9,851 nt of DNA from contig CAJCIF010000046.1 of assembly GCA_903970355.1 (NCBI GenBank), positions 1-9,851 on the forward strand, in the 5' to 3' direction. Of the stretch, positions 6,210-9,851 are shown one piece after another. The stretch's first letter is position 1. Each line of letters starts with the position of its first letter. Position numbers and translations under genes: made by a program. This DNA comes from Actinomycetota bacterium. Lineage in GTDB: Bacteria > Cyanobacteriota > Vampirovibrionia > Obscuribacterales > Obscuribacteraceae. The notes beneath the pieces are model-generated. The model worked only from the letters and a program-made list of their open reading frames with translations. It did not search any database and had not been told where the DNA came from.

Positions 6210-6860
6210 ATGAAAAGACAAAAACGGTTTTCGCCGCGGCTATTGCTGCTGCTCCTGGTCCTGGGTGCTACCGGATATTTCCTCTTTTTTGGTGGTTATC
6301 CGGCCGCACCAATCGACGCTGGTTTGCCTCTGCACTTCGAGGTAAACGAGCGAATTTCCCACAAGTATCTTCCATTGCCGACGCTTCTTGATGTTCTGGC
6401 CGATGGAAAGAGCTATGGTTCCCTTCACCGGGATCAAATCACTCTCACGACAGGGTTTGACTTCTCCGATCAGTCCGGACATAAGGTTGCTTCAGCAAGC
6501 AAGTCCGCTTTTAGCTGGGGCACAGAAATTCGCGTCAAGGACAGTTCCGGACACGTGATCGGATCTCTGCACAAGGAGGTGATCGCCTCTGCGTTCGGAT
6601 TTGGTGTCACTAACAAATACGCCGTCTACAATGCAGCAGACGTGAAAATCGCTGAATCTGAAGGACTTAAAGCCGGTGTCACGGATTTCACACTGAAATC
6701 CATAAACGGCGGTGTGCTGGCGACAATCCACCGCTCCTTCTGGTGGGGTTGGCTGCACGATGTCTGGTACATCGATGTCGATCAGCCTGGGGTCTTGGAC
6801 AATAGATTGCTGGTCATGATACCGAGCTTCAAAACGGCAGCCGACAACGACAAGAGCTGA
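6210..6860 (+). CDS. Membrane-anchored LURP-one-related / scramblase-fold (tubby-like) protein
   Basis: A basic N-terminus (MKRQKRF) and a Leu-rich hydrophobic segment at about 10-29 form a membrane anchor or uncleaved signal. The rest (about 40-205) is a run of short beta strands: HFEVNERISHKYLPLPTLLDVLADG, YGSLHRDQITLTTGFDFSDQSGHKVASA, IRVKDSSGHVIGSLHKEV, KYAVYNAADVKIAESEG, and a Trp-rich SFWWGWLHDVWYIDV. This pattern of 'formatted as D.sGhkvas... i.d..g..ig' resembles the LOR/YxjI, tubby C-terminal-like superfamily, whose members can bind membranes or lipids. No catalytic residues are expected. The start is ATG at 6210 with AGGAG (6201-6205) a short 4 bases upstream. It is followed by a strong terminator. 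The fold assignment is by eye and moderately sure; the biological role is unknown. Confidence 0.7.
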   Translation: MKRQKRFSPRLLLLLLVLGATGYFLFFGGYPAAPIDAGLPLHFEVNERISHKYLPLPTLLDVLADGKSYGSLHRDQITLTTGFDFSDQSGHKVASASKSAFSWGTEIRVKDSSGHVIGSLHKEVIASAFGFGVTNKYAVYNAADVKIAESEGLKAGVTDFTLKSINGGVLATIHRSFWWGWLHDVWYIDVDQPGVLDNRLLVMIPSFKTAADNDKS

Positions 6861-6867
6861 TTTGGTC

Positions 6868-6909
6868 ATTCGGTTCGGGTGCGATAGTTTGCACCCGAAC
6901 CGGATTTTT
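6868..6909 (+). terminator. Intrinsic terminator after the LOR-like gene
   Basis: CGGTTCGGGTGC (6871-6882) and GCACCCGAACCG (6891-6902) form a perfect 12 bp stem around an 8-base loop, extended by three outer pairs and followed by TTTTT (6905-6909). It starts 7 bases after the stop codon. Confidence 0.95.
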
Positions 6910-6982
6910 CTTTCGGTTCAGGAATTACTATAAGAAAGCGTAAAGCTAAGCTGGCGTGGTTGGCAATGTCATTCTCACTTTT

Positions 6983-7203
6983 GTACGTTGACTGAAATAA
7001 GCGAAAATTTCGGGCGATCTAAAAACGACTGAATAAGGACAATTGCGGGCACTTTAATATCCGGTGGCGGTGACTGAAATAAGCGCCAATTTCAGACAAT
7101 TCAGGATCCGTTTCAGACAATTCTGGATCCAATTTCAGACAACTCAGGATCCGGTTACAGACAATTCGGGTTCGGGCTACAACGACTGGTTAAGCAAAAA
7201 TTT
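6983..7203 (+). repeat. Array of GACTGAAATAAGC-type motifs, transposon-end-like
   Basis: Two good copies of the motif lie here in the same orientation: 6983-7013 (GTACGTTGACTGAAATAAGC, then GAAAATTTC) and 7071-7095 (TGACTGAAATAAGCGCC, then AATTTCAG). Two degenerate copies are at 7027-7046 (GACTGAATAAGGACAATTGC) and 7184-7203 (GACTGGTTAAGCAAAAATTT). The copy at 7071 keeps the CTGAAAT-N8-ATTTCAG dyad and runs into the 22 bp tandem repeats. The first copy is the inverted partner of 1759-1789. No gene is present in 6911-7246. The arrangement suggests ends of mobile elements, but no transposase is in view. Confidence 0.75.
7090..7176 (+). repeat. Four tandem 22 bp repeats
   Basis: Units begin at 7090, 7111, 7133 and 7155 with lengths 21, 22, 22 and 22. 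The shared core is CAGACAATTCAGGATCC. Unit 2 has TTCTGG, unit 3 has AACTCAGG, and unit 4 is the most diverged (TTACAGACAATTCGGGTTC). They follow directly from the motif copy at 7071. Clustered ~20 bp sites behind a tip sequence are known at ends of Tn7, Tn5053 and IS21-type elements, where transposase binds them. The repeats are seen directly; the transposase role is inferred. Confidence 0.9.
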
Positions 7204-7246
7204 GGAAACAATGCTGACATAACGGCGCCGCCACCATTAGTGGTGC

Positions 7247-7822
7247 TTAACGATCGGTCAACACACTTTCGAGTAGTTCCGGAAACGCGGTAGTTTTCAT
7301 GTCCACAAGGCAAAAATGACCGTAATTGTGAAATTCCCGGTAGTCAATTCCTTTTAGCACTTTGCGCAGATGGTGCACGCTGTCTATAACTTCTTTCATG
7401 TCGTTATCTGAGTGGAAAATCGTCAATCCTTTTGTGCGTTCAGCCATATTTGCATCGATTTCGAAATCGAAAAAATTTGTTGTTTTCCTGCGATCCGGAT
7501 CAAGCCACGGTGCAACTAAAACAACCTTCCCCACCCTGACTTGAGGATGTTCGCTTAACCATCGGGTTAAGAAACCACCACCACAACTGTGCCCAACAAG
7601 AATTGTCCCGTCATCCAAATCGTAGCGTTCAAACTCTGATTGCCAGAAGGGGTAGTGAGGTTTCCACGCGCTAGGAATTTCCGGCGTGTGAGCGTGGATT
7701 CCTCTCACAATCAATTGCTTTTGTAGCCAGGGAATCCAGTGATGGTTGCTACTGGACGGCACACTTTCATCAAAATACTCTTCATGGTCCGCAGTGCCAT
7801 GAACGATGATGGCAGTCTTCAT
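7247..7822 (-). CDS. RBBP9/YdeN-type alpha/beta serine hydrolase
   Basis: A 191-residue single-domain hydrolase, the usual size for the RBBP9/YdeN group. It opens with the strand-loop KTAIIVHGTADH. The nucleophile elbow is GHSCGG with Ser79. Asp139 lies in IFHSDNDMKEV and His169 in NYGHF, which completes the triad at positions typical of the family. WIPWLQKQL and PEIPSAWKPHYPFWQSEFE fit the family's early helix and substrate loop. The native substrate of this group is generally unknown. I chose ATG at 7822 rather than the in-frame TTG at 7840, because MKTAIIVHG is the natural family start and a purine-rich GGAAAGAG precedes it. It is monocistronic, with an extended -10 element upstream. Confidence 0.92.
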   Translation of the reverse strand: MKTAIIVHGTADHEEYFDESVPSSSNHHWIPWLQKQLIVRGIHAHTPEIPSAWKPHYPFWQSEFERYDLDDGTILVGHSCGGGFLTRWLSEHPQVRVGKVVLVAPWLDPDRRKTTNFFDFEIDANMAERTKGLTIFHSDNDMKEVIDSVHHLRKVLKGIDYREFHNYGHFCLVDMKTTAFPELLESVLTDR

Positions 7823-8191
7823 CACTCTTTCCGCTCGCAATAGGAATTTAAAAAGTCGAGCGAGAAGTATAACACGCAGGTTTTGCGCCTTAGGCCAACT
7901 GAATCAATTGTGCTTGGGCTGTTCGATGTAACAGATATGCCAGAGCCTTGATCCACCTGGTTGGCACTTTATAACCTTAATACATGCTTCCCTGAAATAT
8001 TCGCCCTTAAGTACCTCAAACAAGAACTCTCCTCTGTGTGCAATTGATCACCAGTCGGCGTCACCACTTCGGTGCTAGTCCAAGTTCGCGTATTGATTAG
8101 TTACTTTGGGAAGTTTTCCGTGCAGCTTAAGTACTCGTGCACCTTGGCTAATGCTGAGGCTTTTATTCACATCTTAAAGAGGAGACTCGAA
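7823..8191. other. Divergent intergenic region between hydrolase and acetyltransferase
   Basis: About 370 bp without a supported gene; it should carry both divergent promoters. In the hydrolase leader, CGCTCG (7832-7837) can pair with CGAGCG (7857-7862). No convincing promoter for the rightward gene was found. The open frame running back from the acetyltransferase start to 8072 lacks a ribosome binding site and is outside the domain. Confidence 0.5.
7866..7874 (-). promoter_or_regulatory. Candidate extended -10 promoter for the hydrolase gene
   Basis: On the minus strand this reads TGTTATACT, a TGn extension plus a near-consensus -10 hexamer, about 44 bases upstream of the ATG. No clear -35 box is present, as is common for extended -10 promoters. 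It would give a short leader containing the CGCTCG/CGAGCG stem. Confidence 0.4.
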
Positions 8192-8779
8192 ATGAAAGAT
8201 CGTAGCGAAAAGGATCGTATGCACGCCGGAGAACTTTACTGGCCAGGTGACCCTGAACTGGTTGCTATGGCGCAGAAAGCTCGCGGCTTAGTCTACGAAT
8301 TAAACAACTCACCGCCAGGTGAGGATCCAAGACCGGTACTCGAACGCCTGTTCGGAGCAATCGGTGAAGGCACTAACGTTGCACCGGGATTTCGTTGCGA
8401 CTATGGGTGCAACATTTTCCTCGGAGTTCGGGTTGGGATCAATTTTGATTGCGTATTGCTTGATTGCGGACGCATTGAAATTGGCGACTACACCCAGCTT
8501 GGCCCTAACGTACATATCTATGGGGTCACCCATCCTGAGGATCCGATCGAAAGACGTGGTGGCGTTGGTGTTCGCAATTGCCAGGCCATGAATGTCACGA
8601 TCGGCAAAGATGTATGGATTGGAGGAGGTGTACGCATCTTGCCCGGAGTCACGATTGGTGACGGTGCCATCATCGGTGCCGGTAGCGTCGTGACAAAGAA
8701 TGTTTCATCGTACGCCAAAGTTGCCGGCAGCCCAGCCCGAATGATCGGACTGGTAGAACGGAAGCGAAAAATTGCCTGA
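8192..8779 (+). CDS. Maltose/galactoside O-acetyltransferase (left-handed beta-helix)
   Basis: A 195-residue sugar O-acetyltransferase of the Maa/LacA/NodL group, which moves an acetyl group from acetyl-CoA to a sugar hydroxyl in the cytoplasm. Residues 6-57 are the helical Mac domain ([25 protein letters not shown]...LERLFGAIG). The rest is hexapeptide-repeat beta-helix: [75 protein letters not shown] and the end motif [10 protein letters not shown]. His114 in GVTHPEDP matches the catalytic His near position 115 of LacA. The start is ATG at 8192 with AGAGGAG seven bases upstream. The physiological acceptor sugar cannot be read from sequence; maa is the closest symbol but is not claimed. Confidence 0.95.
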   Translation: MKDRSEKDRMHAGELYWPGDPELVAMAQKARGLVYELNNSPPGEDPRPVLERLFGAIGEGTNVAPGFRCDYGCNIFLGVRVGINFDCVLLDCGRIEIGDYTQLGPNVHIYGVTHPEDPIERRGGVGVRNCQAMNVTIGKDVWIGGGVRILPGVTIGDGAIIGAGSVVTKNVSSYAKVAGSPARMIGLVERKRKIA

Positions 8780-8799
8780 AATCAAGGAGGAAGCAGAAA

Positions 8800-8862
8800 A
8801 TGTCCTTTTTAAGTAAAAGGATCCGCGCTTTCTTGCGGTGCTGTAAACAGCCAGATCCCTAG
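8800..8862 (+). CDS. Possible 20-residue cationic small protein
   Basis: A consensus AAGGAGG (8784-8790) sits 9 bases before an ATG that opens a 20-codon frame ending in TAG. The site lies 4-10 bases after the acetyltransferase stop, so it cannot be part of that gene's own start signal. The peptide is basic (KR, R, R, K), with short hydrophobic stretches and a Cys-Cys pair (FLRCCK), so it could be a small amphipathic or membrane-associated peptide. It would be co-transcribed with the acetyltransferase. Alternatively the SD could be fortuitous, or the ORF could be the remnant of a longer gene. I see no other gene in 8863-9035. Confidence 0.45.
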   Translation: MSFLSKRIRAFLRCCKQPDP

Positions 8863-8986
8863 GCTTTCGGAGTCTCTCCTTGGATTAGGGATTTGGTTGT
8901 TCGCACTGCACAAATTCAATTGTATTTTCATTTCCCGGGATATACTAAAACATATCGTATAAGCTACCAAAATAGAAATTGCGGCG

Positions 8987-9022
8987 GCAAGAGGGCGCTC
9001 CGAAAAGAGCAAACCCTCTTGC
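8987..9022 (-). terminator. Hairpin downstream of the leftward membrane-protein pair
   Basis: GCAAGAGGG (8987-8995) and CCCTCTTGC (9014-9022) form a perfect 9 bp stem, with an inner GCTC/GAGC stem (8997-9000 with 9007-9010). It lies about 13 bases past the stop of the leftward gene. There is no strong T-run on either side, so it may end or stabilise transcripts from one or both strands. Confidence 0.5.
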
Positions 9023-9035
9023 GCTGCAAGCAGTC

Positions 9036-9539
9036 CTAAAGGACCCTTACCAGTTTTCTTCGTCGTAGCTGGATCAGTTGCGATAAGCATCCGTGCAAAC
9101 AATACAGGACGACCGCATACGTGAGACCGAGCATGAGGTAATCCGTCCAGCTTGCCGTCCGATACAGGGCAACGAAAAGATGCCAGACGGAGAGCACCAC
9201 ATACGATGGCCCCATAAATACCAGGAGTACAACCAGGACTCCCAGAGAACCACCAATGATAGAGAGTTCGACCAACTTGACGCGCACCCATGAGCGTTTC
9301 TGCTGCTGCCCTTGGGGATGACGCAACACACGAGGACACTGTAGTTCGTTCATGATGTTTCGCATTTCATTGCGCTGGATAAGCACAGAACAAACGCAAG
9401 TGATTGCGATCACAGCAACCAGCACGCTCAGGATCGCCCAGATCGGTTCCCGGACAGATACAGCGAGTTTCGAAGCGTCCAGTTGAGCCATCGTCAATGT
9501 GTACATGACGATGGCAAACCAAAAGTATCGGCTAACCAT
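9036..9539 (-). CDS. Hypothetical multi-pass membrane protein, 167 residues
   Basis: Unrecognised membrane protein. Hydrophobic segments lie at about 3-19, 32-54, 91-112, 116-127 and 134-155, so four or five helices are likely. A polar, basic loop separates the second and third (QRNEMRNIMNELQCPRVLRHPQGQQQKR), and the C-terminus is basic (RRRKLVRVL), which suggests a cytoplasmic tail. The ATG is preceded by AAGAGGAGA on the minus strand. It begins 13 bp after the stop of the upstream gene at 9553, so the two form an operon. Several Cys residues occur in or near the helices without a motif. A longer overlapping minus-strand frame (8809-9339) is a shadow. Confidence 0.8.
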   Translation of the reverse strand: MVSRYFWFAIVMYTLTMAQLDASKLAVSVREPIWAILSVLVAVIAITCVCSVLIQRNEMRNIMNELQCPRVLRHPQGQQQKRSWVRVKLVELSIIGGSLGVLVVLLVFMGPSYVVLSVWHLFVALYRTASWTDYLMLGLTYAVVLYCLHGCLSQLIQLRRRKLVRVL

Positions 9540-9552
9540 TGCTTATCTCCTC

Positions 9553-9851
9553 TTAGTGCGTTGCAGAGTTACAGGGTTTGATGTATGTCACAACAAAAAT
9601 CATTGTGACGAGGCATAGCAAGAGACCGGAAAGAAGACCCACTTGCGTCCAGAAAAAGAACGAGCACTCCTGCGGGGCGTCATCCGGGCTAGGTAGGATT
9701 AACATCCGGAAGAACTCCAAAACCGCCAGAGCACTCATCAGCATGGTCATGACACTTTCCTGCCAGCACGCAACGGCCTTCCTTGCACCCTGCATACTCC
9801 AGTCGCCGTCAGCCCAATAGACCATGTATGTTGCGACATCAAGCAGACAGG
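9553..9851 (-). CDS. Hypothetical membrane protein, 5' end outside window
   Basis: The frame stays open to the right edge of the window, and the only internal ATG (9825) has no ribosome binding site, so the gene most likely starts further upstream. About 98 residues are visible. Two hydrophobic segments are clear: SVMTMLMSALAVLEFFRMLIL, and later VGLLSGLLLCLVTMIFVVTYI. Between them is a short polar loop (PSPDDAPQECS). The last residues are polar (KPCNSATH). It is the first visible gene of a leftward operon with the 167-residue membrane protein, 13 bp apart, and the pair could work as a small membrane complex. No family is recognised. Confidence 0.75.
   Translation of the reverse strand, partial: CLLDVATYMVYWADGDWSMQGARKAVACWQESVMTMLMSALAVLEFFRMLILPSPDDAPQECSFFFWTQVGLLSGLLLCLVTMIFVVTYIKPCNSATH

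Noticed and set aside
7090..7176. CRISPR array reading of the 22 bp repeats
   Set aside because: The repeats are directly contiguous with no variable spacers, and no cas gene is present.
7232..7245. CACCA-TTAG-TGGTG hairpin after the hydrolase stop as a terminator
   Set aside because: The stem is only 5 bp and there is no T-run on the minus strand.
8942..8960. ATACTAAAA-type AT-rich segment similar to 4770-4788
   Set aside because: The two 19 bp segments are alike but AT-rich, and several mismatches make chance similarity likely.
8809..9339. 176-codon minus-strand frame overlapping the membrane-protein gene
   Set aside because: The overlapping frame at 9036-9539 has a good ribosome binding site and a clear membrane profile; this frame starts inside it without a ribosome binding site.

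Overview
The window is a roughly 50% GC bacterial segment. It holds one conserved housekeeping gene at the left edge, then a long accessory stretch of poorly characterised genes, then two recognisable enzymes and a membrane-protein pair. Most real starts have Shine-Dalgarno sites of the AGGAG type, and several genes end in classical intrinsic terminators. No gene fixes the taxonomy. The mix of 50% GC, MetE and many orphan small proteins would suit an uncultured lineage such as the Obscuribacterales/Melainabacteria group, but that is only an impression.

Left region (1-1734). The 3' part of metE (cobalamin-independent methionine synthase) ends inside the first copy of a ~64 bp tandem repeat, which runs on into the intergenic space. 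Convergent to metE is a gene for an AbiEi-like, DUF6088-type winged-helix protein, the antitoxin half of type IV toxin-antitoxin systems, with no toxin gene next to it.

Central block (about 1759-7013). This ~5.2 kb block is bounded by inverted copies of one sequence: 20 bp match perfectly and about 28 of 31 match overall. It holds a leftward 389-codon gene of unknown function, then a rightward series: a 207-codon gene and a 154-codon gene in a likely operon, a 149-codon all-helical protein behind an unusual A-rich leader, and a 76-codon protein followed by a membrane-anchored LURP-one-related (LOR)/scramblase-fold protein. Strong intrinsic terminators follow the 149-codon and LOR genes. No transposase is present.

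Repeat-rich junction (6983-7203). Forward copies of the same bounding motif lie next to four tandem 22 bp repeats that share CAGACAATTCAGGATCC. The arrangement resembles the multi-site ends of IS21, Tn7 or Mu-like transposons. It is the most unusual structure in the window.

Right region (7247-9851). A leftward RBBP9/YdeN-type serine hydrolase is followed by a rightward maltose/galactoside O-acetyltransferase. Just after the acetyltransferase is a possible 20-residue cationic small ORF with an excellent ribosome binding site. At the right edge is a leftward pair of hydrophobic membrane proteins, the upstream one cut by the window end.
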